NCBI RefSeq assembly: GCF_027744825.2
Contig: NC_071348.1
Span: 18,447,563 to 18,511,562 of the forward strand
Reading direction: 5' to 3'
Origin: Synchiropus splendidus
Lineage: Eukaryota > Chordata > Actinopteri > Syngnathiformes > Callionymidae
DNA: 64,000 nucleotides
Notes under the pieces: model-generated
What the model saw: only the letters and a program-made list of their open reading frames with translations
Databases searched by the model: none
What the model was told of the DNA's origin: nothing
Translations under genes and position numbers: made by a program
Shown: piece after piece, positions 11,680 to 24,837 of the stretch
How the letters are laid out: the number at the start of each line of letters is the position of its first letter
How positions within the stretch are numbered: position 1 is the stretch's first letter

Positions 11680-13559
11680 ATGTTGATAACTCAGGAAAAA
11701 CTCTACAGACAGCTTAGATTTGATGTGCAACTACTAGAAAGACCCTTTCTGCTACAGTGGGAGGTGAAAATTTCATGTTCTGAAGCTTCACTGCAAAGTT
11801 ATGCCACAATGCAGGAAACGTGTTTTCAGCCTGAGATAAGGTCGATTCCGGAACGCCAAACATAAAAATATTGATAACTTTGGAAAAACACTTCAGACAG
11901 CTTAGATTTGATGTGCAACTACTAGAAAGACCATTTCTGCAACAGTGGGAGTTGAAAATTTCATGTTCTGAAGCTTCCCTGCAAAGTTATGGCACAATGC
12001 GTAAAACGCGTTTTCAGCCTGAGATGAGGTTGATTTCTGAACCCCAAACATAAAAATGTTGATAACTCAGGAAAAACTCTACAGACAGCTTAGATTTGAT
12101 GTGCAACTACTAGAAAGTCCCTTTCTGCTATAGTGGGAGGAGAAAATTGCATGTTCTGAAGTCTCCCTGCAAAGTTATGGCACTATCCAGAAAACGCGTT
12201 TTCAGCCTGAGATAAGGTGGGTTCCAGAACGCCAAACATAAAAATGTTGATAACTTTGGCAAAACACTTCAGACAGCTTAGATTTGTTGTGCAACTACTA
12301 GAAAGACCCTTTCTGCTATAGTGGGATTTGAAAATTTCATGTTCAGAAGCTTCCCTGCAAAGTTATGGCAGAATGCGTAAATCGCGTTTTCAGCCTGAGA
12401 TAAGGTCCATTCCGGAACACCAAACATAAAAATGTTGATAACTTTGGAAAAACACTTCAAACAGCTTAGATTTCACGTGCAACCATTAGAAAAACCGTTT
12501 CTGGTATAGTGGGAGGAGAAAATTTCATGTTCTGAAGTCTCCCTGCAAAGTTATGGCACAATGCAGAAAACGCGTTTTCAGCCTGAGATGAGGTTGATTT
12601 CAGAACCCCAAACATAAAAATGTTGATAACTCAGGAAAAACTCTACAGACAGCTTAGATTTGATGTGGAACTACGAGAAAGACCCTTTCTGCTACAGTGG
12701 GAGGTGAAAATTTCATGTTCTGAAGCTTCCCTACAAAGTTATGCCACAATGCAGGAAACGCGTTTTCAGCCTGAAATAAGGTCGATTCCGGAACGCCAAA
12801 CATAAAAATATTGATAACTTTGGAAAAACACTTCAGACAGCTTAGATTTGATGTGCAACTACTAGAAGGACCCTTTCTGCTACAGTGGGAGTTGAAAATT
12901 TCATGTTCTGAAGCTTTCCTGCAAAGTTATGGCACAATGCGTAAAAGGCGTTTTCAGCCTGAGATAAGGTTGATTCCGGAACGCCAAACATAAGAATGTT
13001 GATAACTTTGGAAAAACACTTCAGACAACTTAGATTTGATGTGCAACTACTTGAAATACTCTTTCTGCTATTGTGGGAGGAGAAAATTTCATGTTCTGAA
13101 GCTTCTCTGCAAAGTTATGGCACAATGCGTAAAACGCGTTTTCAGCCTGAGATGAGGTTGATTTCAGAACCCCAAACATAAAAATGTTGATAACTCAGGA
13201 AAAACTCTACAGACAGCTTAGATTTGATGTGCAACTACTAGAAAGTCCCTTTCTGCTATAGTGGGAGGAAAAAATTTCATGTTCTGAAGTCTCCCTGCAA
13301 AGTTATGGCACTATCCAGAAAACGCGTTTTCAGCCTGAGATAAGGTGGGTTCCAGAACGCCAAACATAAAAATGTTGATAACTTTGGAAAAACACTTCAG
13401 ACAGCTTAGATTTGTTGAGCAACTACTAGAAAGACCCTTTCTGCTATAGTGTGTGGTGATAATTTCATGTTCTGAAGCTTCCCTGCAAAGTTATGGCACA
13501 ATGCAGAAAACACGTTTTCAGCCTCAGATAAGGAGGGTTCCGGTACGCCAAACATAAAA
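11680..13559. repeat. HOR B copy 3 (complete 10-mer, 1880 bp)
   Basis: All ten members are present in order, b1 at 11680 through b10 at 13372, giving 1880 bp (10 x 188). This copy shows the intact unit from which copies 1 and 2 can be explained by loss of one monomer each through in-phase fusion. Private changes include GTAAAAGGCG near 12942 and GTGTGTGGTG near 13449. Confidence 0.9.
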
Positions 13560-14122
13560 ATGTTGATAACTCAGGAAAAACTCTACAGACAGCTTAGATT
13601 TGACGTGCAACTACTAGAAAGACCCATTCTGCTGTAGTGGGAGGTGAAAATTTCATGTTCTGAAGATTCCTTGCAAAGTTATGGCACAATGCAGGAAACG
13701 CGTTTTCAGCCTGAGATAAGGTGGGTTCCGGAACGCCAAACATAAAAATGTTGATAATTTAGGAAAAACACTTCAGACAGCTTAGATTTGATGTGCAACT
13801 ACTAGAAAGACCCTTTCTGCTATAGTAGGAGGTGAACATTTCAAGTTCTGAAGCTTCCCTGAGAAGTTATGGCACAATGCAGAAAACGCGTTTTCAGCCT
13901 GAGACAAGGTGGTTTCCGAACGCCAAACGTAAAAATGTTGATAACTTTGGAACAACACTTCAGACAGCTTAGATTTAATGTGCAACTACTAGAAAGACCC
14001 TTTCTGCTATAGTGGGAGGTGAACATTTCATGTTCTGAAGCTTCCCTACAAAGTTATGGCACAATGCGTAAAACGCGTTTTCAGCCTAAGATAAGGTCGA
14101 TTCCGGAACACCAAACATAAAA
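13560..14122. repeat. Junction block P between HOR B and the C/D/E family
   Basis: Three monomers. The first (13560) begins with the B-type signature CTCAGGAAAAACTCTACAG directly after the last b10 but continues with new variants (GACGTGCAAC, CCCATTCTGCTGTAG, GAAGATTCCTTGC). The second has ATAATTTAGGAAAAAC and ends with GGTTTCCGAACGCC, one base shorter than GGTTTCCGAAACGCC elsewhere. The third has GGAACAACAC and GATTTAATG. This trio recurs near 16757, 19387, 21831, 28410, 32357, 36117, 40063 and 42319, so the junction became a building block of the arrays to the right. Confidence 0.85.
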
Positions 14123-16002
14123 ATGTTGATAACTTTGGAAAAACACATCAGACAGCTTAGATTTGATGTGCAACTACTAGAAAGACCCTTTCTGCTGTAG
14201 TGGGAGGTGAAAATTTCATGTTCTGAAGCTTCCCTGCAAAGTTATGGCACAATGCCGAAAACGCGTTTTCAGCCTGAGATAAGGTGGGTTCCGGAACGCC
14301 AAACATAAAAATGTTGATAATTTTGGAAAAACACTTCAGACAGCTTAGATTTGATGTGCAACTACTAGAAAGACCCTTTCTGCTATAGTGGGAGGTGAAA
14401 ATTTCATTTTCTGAACCTTCCCTGCAAAGTTATGGCACAATGCAGACAACGTGTTTTCAGCCTGAGATAAGGTCGATTCTGAAACGCCAAACGTAAAAAT
14501 GTTGATAACTTTGGAAAAACATTTCAGACAGCTTAGATTTGATGTGCAACTACTAGAAAGACCCTTTCTGCTGTAGTGGGAGGTGAAAATTTCATGTTCT
14601 GAAGATTCCCTGCAAAGTTATAGCACAATGCAGGAAACGCGTTTTCAGCCTGAGATAAGGTCGATTCTGAAACGCCAAACGTAAAAATGTTGATAACTTT
14701 GGAAAAACATTTCAGACAGCTTAGATTTGATGTGCAACTACTAGAAAGACCCTTTCTGCTATAGTGGGAGTTGAACATTTCATGTTCTGAAGCTTCCCTG
14801 AGAAGTTATGGCACAATGCAGAAAACGCGTTTTCAGCCTGAGACAAGGTGGTTTCCGAAACGCCAAACGTAAAAATGTTGATAACTTTGGAACAACACTT
14901 CAGACAGCTTAGATTTAATGTGCAACTACTAGAAATGCACTTTCTGCTATAGTGGGAGGTGAACATTTCATTTTCTGAACCTTCCCTGCAAAGTTATGGC
15001 ACAATGCGTAAAACACGTTTTCAACCTAAGATAAGGTCGATTCCGGAACGCCAAACATAAAAATGTTGATAACTTTAGAAAAACACATCAGACAGCTTAG
15101 ATTTGATCTGCAACTACTAGAAAGAGCCTTTCTGCTATAGTGGGAGGTTAAATTTTCATGTTCGGAAGCTTCCATGCAAAGTTATGGCACAATGCAGACA
15201 ACGCGTTTTCAGCCTGAGATAAGGTCGATTCTGAAACGACAAACAAAAAAACGTTGATAACTTTGGAAAAACACTTCAGACAGCTTAGATTTGATGTGAA
15301 ACTACTAGAAAGACCCTTTCTGCTATTGTGGGAGGTGACAATTTCATGTTCTGAAGCTTCCCTGCAAAGTTATGGCACAATGCAGAAAACGCGTTCTCAG
15401 CCTGAGATAAGGTCGATTCAGGAACGCCAAACGTAAAAATGTTGATAAATTTGGAAAAACATTTCAGACAGCTTAGATTTGATGTGCAACTACTAGAAAG
15501 AGCCTTTCTGCTATAGTGGGAGGTTAAAATTTCATGTTCGGAAGCTTCCATGCAAAGTTATGGCACAATGCAGACAACGCGTTTTCAGCCTGACATAAGG
15601 TCGATTCCGGAACGCCAAACATAAAAATGTTGATAACTTTGGAAAAACACTTCAGACAGCTTAGATTTGAGGTGCAACTACTAGAAAGACCCTTTCTGAT
15701 ATAGTGGATGGTGAAAATTCAAGGTCCTGAAGCTTCCCTGCAAAGTTATGGCACAATACGTAAAACGCGTTTTCAGCCTGAGATAAGGTCGATTCCGGAA
15801 CGCCAAACATAAAAATGTTCATAACTTTGGAAAAACACTTCAGACAGCTTAGATTTGATGTGCAACTACTAGAAAGACCTTTTCTGCTATAATGTTAGGT
15901 GAACATTTGATGTTCTGAATCTTACCTGAAAAGTTATGGCACAATGCGTAAAACGCGTTTTCAGCCAGAGATAAGGTCGATTCCGGAACGCCATACATAA
16001 AA
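14123..16002. repeat. Block X, first occurrence (10 monomers)
   Basis: Ten monomers with markers ATAATTTTGG (14311), GAAGATTCCCTGC with TATAGCACAATG (near 14610), GGAACAACAC with GAAATGCAC, CAAACAAAAAAACG (near 15242), GAGGTGCAAC with GTGGATGG and AAGGTCCTG (near 15720), and TATAATGTTAGGTG (near 15890). The same series returns from 43070 (28947 bp away) and, with two monomers missing, in 51908-53400. A condensed form makes up most of HOR D. Confidence 0.83.
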
Positions 16003-18633
16003 ATGTTGATAACTTTGGAAAAACACATCAGACAGCTTAGATTTGATGTGCAACTACTAGAAAGACCCTTTCTGCTATAGTGGGAGGTGAAAATTTCATG
16101 TTCTGAACTTTCCCTGAGAAGCTATGGCACAATGCAGAAAAAGCGCTTTCAGCCTGAGATAAGGTGGGTTCCGGAACGCCAATCGTAAAAATGTTGATTA
16201 CTTTGGAACAACACTTCAGACAGCTTAGATTTGATGTGCAACTACTGGAAAGACCCTTTCTGCTATTGTGGGAGGTCAAAATTTCATGTTCTAAAGGTTC
16301 CCTGCAAAGTTATGGCACAATGCGTAAAACGCGTTTTCAGATTGAGATAAGGTCGATTCAGGAACGCCAAACATAAAAATGTTGATAACTTTGGAAAAAC
16401 ACTTCAGACAGCTTAGATTTGATGTGCAACCACTAGAAAGACCCTTTCTGCTATAGTGGGAGGTCAAAATTTCATGTTCTGAAGCTTCCATGCAAAGTTA
16501 TGGCACAATGCAGACAACGCATTTTCATCCTGAGATAAGGTCGATTCCGGAATGCCAAACAAAAAAATGTTGATAACTTTCGAAAAACACTTCAGACAGC
16601 CTAGATTTGCTGTGCAACTACTAGAAAGACCCTTTCTGCTATAGTGGGAGGTCAAAATTTGATGTTCTGAAGCTTCCCTGCAAAGTTATGGCAGAATGCG
16701 TAAATCGTGTTTTCAGCCTGAGATAAGGTCGATTCCGGAACGCCAAACATAAAAATGTTGATAACTCAGGAAAAACTCTACAGACAGCTTAGATTTGACG
16801 TGCAACTACTAGAAAGACCCATTCTGCTGTAATGGGAGGTGAAAATTTCATGTTCTGAAGATTCCTTGCAAAGTTATGGCACAATGCAGGAAACGCGTTT
16901 TCAGCCTGAGATAAGGTGGGTTCCGGAACGCCAAACATAAAAATGTTGATAATTTAGGAAAAACACTTCAGACAGCTTAGATTTGATGTGCAACTACTAG
17001 AAAGACCCTTTCTGCTATAGTAGGAGGTGAACATTTCAATTTCTGAAGCTTCCCTGAGAAGTTATGGCACAATGCAGAAAACGCGTTTTCAGCCTGAGAC
17101 AAGGTGGTTTCCGAACGCCAAACGTAAAAATGTTGATAACTTTGGAACAACACTTCAGACAGCTTAGATTTAATGTGCAACTACTAGAAAGACCCTTTCT
17201 GCTATAGTGGGAGGTGAAAATTTCATTTTCTGAACCTTCCCTGCAAAGTTATGGCACAATGCGTGAAACGCGTTTTCAGCCTGAGATAAGGTCGATTCCA
17301 GAACGCCAAACATAAAAATGTTGATAACTTTGGAAAAACACTTCAGACAGCTTACATTTGATGTGCAACTACTAGAAAGACCCTTTCTGCTATAGTGGGA
17401 GGTGAACATTTCATGTTCGGAAGCTTCCATGCCAAGTTATGGCACAAAGCGTAAAAAGCATTTTCAGCCTGAGATAAGGTCGATTCCGGAACGACAAACA
17501 TAAAAATGTTGATAACTTTCGAAAAACACTTCAGACAGCTTAGATTTGATGTGCAACTACTAGAAAGACCCTTTCTGCTATAGTGTTAGTTCAAAATTTC
17601 ATGTTCTGAAGCTTCCCTGGAAAGTTATGGGACAATGCAGAAAACAATTTTTCATCCTGAGATACGGTCGATTCTGTAACGCCAAACATTAAAATGTTGA
17701 TAACTTTCGAAAAACACTTCAGACAGCTTAGATTTGATGTGCAACTACTAGAAAGACCCTTTCTGCCTTAGTGGGAGGTGAACATTTCATGTTCTGAAGC
17801 TTCCCTGCAAAGTTATGGCACAATGCAGACAACGCGTTTTCAGCTTGAGATAAGGTGGGTTCCGGAACGCCAAACATAAAAATGTTGATAACTTTCGAAA
17901 AACACTTCAGGCAGCTTAGATTTGATGTGCAACTACTAGAAAGACCCTTTCTGCTATAGTGGGAGGTGAAAATTTCATGTTCTAAAGGTTCCCTGCAAAG
18001 TTATGGCACAATGCGCAAAACGCGTTTTCAGCCTAAGATAAGGTCGATTCCGGAACGCCAAACATAAAAATGTTGATAACTTTGGAAAAACACTTCACAC
18101 AGCTTAGATTTGATGCGCAACTACTAGAAAGAACCTTTCTGCTATAGTGGGAGGTCAAAATTTTATGTTCTGAAGCTTCCCTGGAAAGTTATGGGACAAT
18201 GCAGAAAATGCATTTTCATCCAGAGATAAGGTAGATTCTAGAACGCCACACATAAAAATGTTGATAACTTTCAAAAAACACCTCAGACAGCTTAGATTTG
18301 ATGTGCAACTACTAGAAAGACCCTTTCTGCTACAGTGGGAGGTTAAAATTTCATGTTCTGAGGCTTCCCTGCAAAGTTATGGCACAATGCAGAAAACCCG
18401 TTTTCAGATTGAGATAAGGTCGATTCAGGAACGCCAAACATAAAAATGTTGATAACTTTGGAAAAACACTTCAGACAGCTTAGATTTGATGTGCAACTAC
18501 TAGAAAGACCCTTTCTGCTACAGTGGGAGGTGAACATTTCATGTTCTGAAGCTTCCCTGAGAAGTTATGGCACAATGCAGAAAACGCGTTTTCAGCCTGA
18601 GATAAGGTCGATTCCGGAACGCCATACATAAAA
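16003..18633. repeat. HOR C copy 1 (14-mer, 2631 bp)
   Basis: Fourteen monomers beginning at the GCCATACATAAAAATG variant. Markers in order include GAACTTTCCCTGAGAAGC, GCCAATCGTAAAAATG with GATTACTTTGG, CAGATTGAGATAAGG, GAATGCCAAACAAAAAAATG, the P trio, AGTGTTAGTTCAAAATTTC, CAAACATTAAAATG, CTTCAGGCAGC, CTTCACACAGC with GATGCGC, and CAAAAAACACCTCAG. The monomer at 18258 ends with CAGATTGAGATAAGG instead of the CAACCTGAGATAAGGTGGG seen in copy 2, a sign of local exchange with another member of the unit. Confidence 0.9.
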
Positions 18634-21265
18634 ATGTTGATAACTTTGGAAAAACACATCAGACAGCTTAGATTTGATGTGCAACTACTAGAAAGACCCT
18701 TTCTGCTATAGTGGGAGGTGAAAATTTCATGTTCTGAACTTTCCCTGAGAAGCTATGGCACAATGCAGAAAAAGCGCTTTGAGCCTGAGATAAGGTGGGT
18801 TCCGGAACGCCAATCGTAAAAATGTTGATTACTTTGGAACAACACTTCAGACAGCTTAGATTTGATGTGCAACTACTGGAAAGACCCTTTCTGCTATTGT
18901 GGGAGGTCAAAATTTCATGTTCTAAAGGTTCCCTGCAAAGTTATGGCACAATGCGTAAAACGCGTTTTCAGATTGAGATAAGGTCGATTCAGGAACGCCA
19001 AACATAAAAATGTTGATAACTTTGGAAAAACACTTCAGACAGCTTAGATTTGATGTGCAACTACTAGAAATACCCTTTCTGCTATAGTGGGAGGTCAAAA
19101 TTTCATGTTCTGAAGCTTCCATGCAAAGTTATGGCACAATGCAGACAACGCATTTTCATCCTGAGATAAGGTCGATTCCCGGAATGCCAAACAAAAAAAT
19201 GTTGATAACTTTCGAAAAACACTTCAGACAGCTTAGATTTGCTGTGCAACTACTAGAAAGACCCTTTCTGCTATAGTGGGAGGTCAAAATTTGATGTTCT
19301 GAAGCTTCCCTGCAAAGTTATGGCAGAATGCGTAAATCGTGTTTTCAGCCTGAGATAAGGTCGATTCCGGAACGCCAAACATAAAAATGTTGATAACTCA
19401 GGAAAAACTCTACAGACAGCTTAGATTTGACGTGCAACTACTAGAAAGACCCATTCTGCTGTAGTGGGAGGTGAAAATTTCATGTTCTGAAGATTCCTTG
19501 CAAAGTTATGGCACAATGCAGGAAACGCGTTTTCAGCCTGAGATAAGGTGGGTTCCGGAACGCCAAACATAAAAATGTTGATAATTTAGGAAAAACACTT
19601 CAGACAGCTTAGATTTGATGTGCAACTACTAGAAAGACCCTTTCTGCTATAGTAGGAGGTGAACATTTCAAGTTCTGAAGCTTCCCTGAGAAGTTATGGC
19701 ACAATGCAGAAAACGCGTTTTCAGCCTGAGACAAGGTGGTTTCCGAACGCCAAACGTAAAAATGTTGATAACTTTGGAACAACACTTCAGACAGCTTAGA
19801 TTTAATGTGCAACTACTATAAAGACCCTTTCTGCTATAGTGGGAGGTGAAAATTTCATTTTCTGAACCTTCCCTGCAAAGTTATGGCACAATGCGTGAAA
19901 CGCGTTTTCAGCCTGAGATAAGGTCGATTCCAGAACGCCAAACATAAAAATGTTGATAACTTTGGAAAAACACTTCAGACAGCTTACATTTGATGTGCAA
20001 CTACTAGAAAGACCCTTTCTGCTATAGTGGGAGGTGAACATTTCATGTTCGGAAGCTTCCATGCCAAGTTATGGCACAAAGCGTAAAAAGCATTTTCAGC
20101 CTGAGATAAGGTCGATTCCGGAACGACAAACATAAAAATGTTGATAACTTTCGAAAAACACTTCAGACAGCTTAGATTTGATGTGCAACTACTAGAAAGA
20201 CCCTTTCTGCTATAGTGTTAGTTCAAAATTTCATGTTCTGAAGCTTCCCTGGAAAGTTATGGGACAATGCAGAAAACAATTTTTCATCCTGAGATACGGT
20301 CGATTCTGTAACGCCAAACATTAAAATGTTGATAACTTTCGAAAAACACTTCAGACAGCTTAGATTTGATGTGCAACTACTAGAAAGACCCTTTCTGCCT
20401 TAGTGGGAGGTGAACATTTCATGTTCTGAAGCTTCCCTGCAAAGTTATGGCACAATGCAGACAACGCGTTTTCAGCTTGAGATAAGGTGGGTTCCGGAAC
20501 GCCAAACATAAAAATGTTGATAACTTTCGAAAAACACTTCAGGCAGCTTAGATTTGATGTGCAACTACTAGAAAGACCCTTTCTGCTATAGTGGGAGGTG
20601 AAAATTTCATGTTCTAAAGGTTCCCTGCAAAGTTATGGCACAATGCGCAAAACGCGTTTTCAGCCTAAGATAAGGTCGATTCCGGAACGCCAAACATAAA
20701 AATGTTGATAACTTTGGAAAAACACTTCACACAGCTTAGATTTGATGCGCAACTACTAGAAAGAACCTTTCTGCTATAGTGGGAGGTCAAAATTTTATGT
20801 TCTGAAGCTTCCCTGGAAAGTTATGGGACAATGCAGAAAATGCATTTTCATCCAGAGATAAGGTAGATTCTAGAACGCCACACATAAAAATGTTGATAAC
20901 TTTCAAAAAACACCTCAGACAGCTTAGATTTGATGTGCAACTACTAGAAAGACCCTTTCTGCTATACTGGGAGGTTAAAATTTCATGTTCTGAGGCTTCC
21001 CTGCAAAGTTATGGCACAATGCAGAAAACCCGTTTTCAACCTGAGATAAGGTGGGTTCCGGAACGCCACACATAAAAATGTTGATAACTTTGGAAAAACA
21101 CTTCAGACAGCTTAGATTTGATGTGCAACTACTAGAAAGACCCTTTCTGCTACAGTGGGAGGTGAACATTTCATGTTCTGAAGCTTCCCTGAGAAGTTAT
21201 GGCACAATGCAGAAAACGCGTTTTCAGCCTGAGATAAGGTCGATTCCGGAACGCCATACATAAAA
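18634..21265. repeat. HOR C copy 2 (14-mer, 2632 bp)
   Basis: This copy repeats the 14-monomer order of copy 1. It is one base longer because of an extra C in GATTCCCGGAATGCC near 19168 (copy 1: GATTCCGGAATGCC). The inserted C travels with a linked substitution GAAATACCC in the preceding monomer (near 19070). The same pair is seen at 21520-21625, 34290-34405 and 41998-42112, so it marks one lineage of this segment. Confidence 0.9.
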
Positions 21266-22494
21266 ATGTTGATAACTTTGGAAAAACACATCAGACAGCT
21301 TAGATTTGATGTGCAACTACTAGAAAGACCCTTTCTGCTATAGTGGGAGGTCAAAATTTCATGTTCTAAAGGTTCCCTGCAAAGTTATGGCACAATGCGT
21401 AAAACGCGTTTTCAGATTGAGATAAGGTCGATTCAGGAACGCCAAACATAAAAATGTTGATAACTTTGGAAAAACACTTCAGACAGCTTAGATTTGATGT
21501 GCAACTACTAGAAATACCCTTTCTGCTATAGTGGGAGGTCAAAATTTCATGTTCTGAAGCTTCCATGCAAAGTTATGGCACAATGCAGACAACGCATTTT
21601 CATCCTGAGATAAGGTCGATTCCCGGAATGCCAAACAAAAAAATGTTGATAACTTTCGAAAAACACTTCAGACAGCTTAGATTTGCTGTGCAACTACTAG
21701 AAAGACCCTTTCTGCTATAGTGGGAGGTCAAAATTTGATGTTCTGAAGCTTCCCTGCAAAGTTATGGCAGAATGCGTAAATCGTGTTTTCAGCCTGAGAT
21801 AAGGTCGATTCCGGAACGCCAAACATAAAAATGTTGATAACTCAGGAAAAACTCTACAGACAGCTTAGATTTGACGTGCAACTACTAGAAAGACCCATTC
21901 TGCTGTAGTGGGAGGTGAAAATTTCATGTTCTGAAGATTCCTTGCAAAGTTATGGCACAATGCAGGAAACGCGTTTTCAGCCTGAGATAAGGTGGGTTCC
22001 GGAACGCCAAACATAAAAATGTTGATAATTTAGGAAAAACACTTCAGACAGCTTAGATTTGATGTGCAACTACTAGAAAGACCCTTTCTGCTATAGTAGG
22101 AGGTGAACATTTCAAGTTCTGAAGCTTCCCTGAGAAGTTATGGCACAATGCAGAAAACGCGTTTTCAGCCTGAGACAAGGTGGTTTCCGAACGCCAAACG
22201 TAAAAATGTTGATAACTTTGGAACAACACTTCAGACAGCTTAGATTTAATGTGCAACTACTATAAAGACCCTTTCTGCTATAGTGGGAGGTGAAAATTTC
22301 ATTTTCTGAACCTTCCCTGCAAAGTTATGGCACAATGCGTGAAACGCGTTTTCAGCCTGAGATAAGGTCGATTCCAGAACGCCAAACATAAAAATGTTGA
22401 TAACTTTGGAAAAACACTTCAGACAGCTTACATTTGATGTGCAACTACTAGAAAGACCCTTTCTGCTATAGTGGGAGGTGAACATTTCATGTTC
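21266..22494. repeat. HOR C copy 3, partial, with one monomer fused out
   Basis: This copy follows copy 2 but its first monomer (21266-21453) is a chimera. It has the ATAGTGG of the first C member followed by GGTCAAAATTTCATGTTCTAAAGG of the second, so one 188-bp repeat is lost, with the exchange around 21340-21347. The remaining members follow copy 2, including the inserted-C marker near 21622, until about 22494. There GTTCTGAAGCTTCCCTAC replaces GTTCGGAAGCTTCCATGC and block X/D sequence begins. Confidence 0.87.
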
Positions 22495-22581
22495 TGAAGC
22501 TTCCCTACAAAGTTATGGCACAATGCGTAAAACGCGTTTTCAGCCTAAGATAAGGTCGATTCCGGAACACCAAACATAAAA
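22495..22581. repeat. Short join between HOR C and HOR D
   Basis: This is the second half of the monomer that starts as a C member (TTACATTTGATG) and ends as an X/D member (CCCTACAAAG, CCTAAGATAAGG, GGAACACC). The phase is not disturbed. Confidence 0.75.
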
Positions 22582-24837
22582 ATGTTGATAACTTTGGAAA
22601 AACACATCAGACAGCTTAGATTTGATGTGCAACTACTAGAAAGACCCTTTCTGCTGTAGTGGGAGGTGAAAATTTCATGTTCTGAAGCTTCCCTGCAAAG
22701 TTATGGCACAATGCCGAAAACGCGTTTTCAGCCTGAGATAAGGTGGGTTCCGGAACGCCAAACATAAAAATGTTGATAATTTTGGAAAAACACTTCAGAC
22801 AGCTTAGATTTGATGTGCAACTACTAGAAAGACCCTTTCTGCTATAGTGGGAGGTGAAAATTTCATTTTCTGAACCTTCCCTGCAAAGTTATGGCACAAT
22901 GCAGGAAACGCGTTTTCAGCCTGAGATAAGGTCGATTCAGGAACACCAAACATAAAAATGTTGAAAACTTTCGAAAAACAGTTCAGACAGCTTAGATTTG
23001 ATGTGCAACTACCAGAAAGACCCTTTCTGCTATAGTGGGAGGTGAACATTTCATGTTCTGAAGCTTCCCTGAGAAGTTATGGCACAATGCAGAAAACGCG
23101 TTTTCAGCCTGAGACAAGGTGGTTTCCGAAACGCCAAACGTAAAAATGTTGATAACTTTGGAACAACACTTCAGGCAGCTTAGATTTAATGTGCAACTAC
23201 TAGAAATGCACTTTCTGCTATAGTGGGAGGTGAACATTTCATTTTCTGAACCTTCCCTGCAAAGTTATGGCACAATGCGTAAAACACGTTTTCAACCTAA
23301 GATAAGGTCGATTCCGGAACGCCAAACATAAAAATGTTGATAACTTTAGAAAAACACATCAGACAGCTTAGATTTGATGTGAAACTACTAGAAAGACCCT
23401 TTCTGCTATTGTGGGAGGTGACAATTTCATGTTCTGAAGCTTCCCTGCAAAGTTATGGCACAATGCAGAAAACGCGTTTTCAGCCTGAGATAAGGTCGAT
23501 TCAGGAACGCCAAACGTAAAAATGTTGATAAATTTGGAAAAACATTTCAGACAGCTTAGATTTGATGTGCAACTAGTAGAAAGAGCCTTTCTGCTATAGT
23601 GGGAGGTTAAAATTTCATGTTCGGAAGCTTCCATGCAAAGTTATGGCACAATGCAGACAACGCGTTTTCAGCCTGACATAAGGTCGATTCCGGAACGCCA
23701 AACATAAAAATGTTGATAACTTTGGAAAAACACTTCAGACAGCTTAGATTTGAGGTGCAACTACTAGAAAGACCCTTTCTGATATAGTGGATGGTGAAAA
23801 TTCAAGGTCCTGAAGCTTCCCTGCAAAGTTATGGCACAATACGTAAAACGCGTTTTCAGCCTGAGATAAGGTCGATTCCGGAACGCCAAACATAAAAATG
23901 TTCATAACTTTGGAAAAACACTTCAGACAGCTTAGATTTGATGTGCAACTACTAGAAAGACCTTTTCTGCTATAATGTTAGGTGAACATTTGATGTTCTG
24001 AATCTTCCCTGAAAAGTTATGGCACAATGCGTAAAACGCGTTTTCAGCCAGAGATAAGGTCGATTCCGGAACGCCAAACATAAAAATGTTGATAACTTTG
24101 GAAAAACACTTCAGACAGCTTAGATTTGATGTGCAACTACTAGAAAGACCCTTTCTGCTATAGTGGGAGGTGAACATTTCATGTTCGGAAGCTTCCATGC
24201 CAAGTTATGGCACAAAGCGTAAAAAGCATTTTCAGCCTGAGATAAGGTCGATTCCGGAACGACAAACATAAAAATGTTGATAACTTTCGAAAAACACTTC
24301 AGACAGCTTAGATTTGATGTGCAACTACTAGAAAGACCCTTTCTGCTATAGTGTTAGGTCAAAATTTCATGTTCTGAAGCTTCCCTGGAAAGTTATGGGA
24401 CAATGCAGAAAACAATTTTTCATCCTGAGATACGGTCGATTCTGTAACGCCAAACATTAAAATGTTGATAACTTTCGAAAAACACTTCACACAGCTTAGA
24501 TTTGATGTGCAACTACTAGAAAGACCCTTTCTGCCTTAGTGGGAGGTGAACATTTCATGTTCTGAAGCTTCCCTGCAAAGTTATGGCACAATGCAGACAA
24601 CGCGTTTTCAGCTTGAGATAAGGTGGGTTCCGGAACGCCAAACATAAAAATGTTGATAACTTTCGAAAAACACTTCAGGCAGCTTAGATTTGATGTGCAA
24701 CTACTAGAAAGACCCTTTCTGCTATAGTGGGAGGTGAAAATTTCATGTTCTAAAGGTTCCCTGCAAAGTTATGGCACAATGCGTAAAACGCGTTTTCAGC
24801 CTAAGATAAGGTCGATTCCGGAACACCAAACATAAAA
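22582..24837. repeat. HOR D copy 1 (12-mer, 2256 bp)
   Basis: Twelve monomers related to block X but condensed. The monomer at 22770 begins as X member two and ends as member three, and the one at 23334 joins the start of one X member (ACTTTAGAAAAACACATC) to the end of the next (GTGAAACTACTAG), each fusion dropping one repeat. It continues with AAGGTCCTG, TAATGTTAGG, AAAGCGTAAAAAGC, GTGTTAGGTC, CAAACATTAAAATG and CTTCAGGCAGC members. The following 2256 bp are almost the same sequence. Confidence 0.92.
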
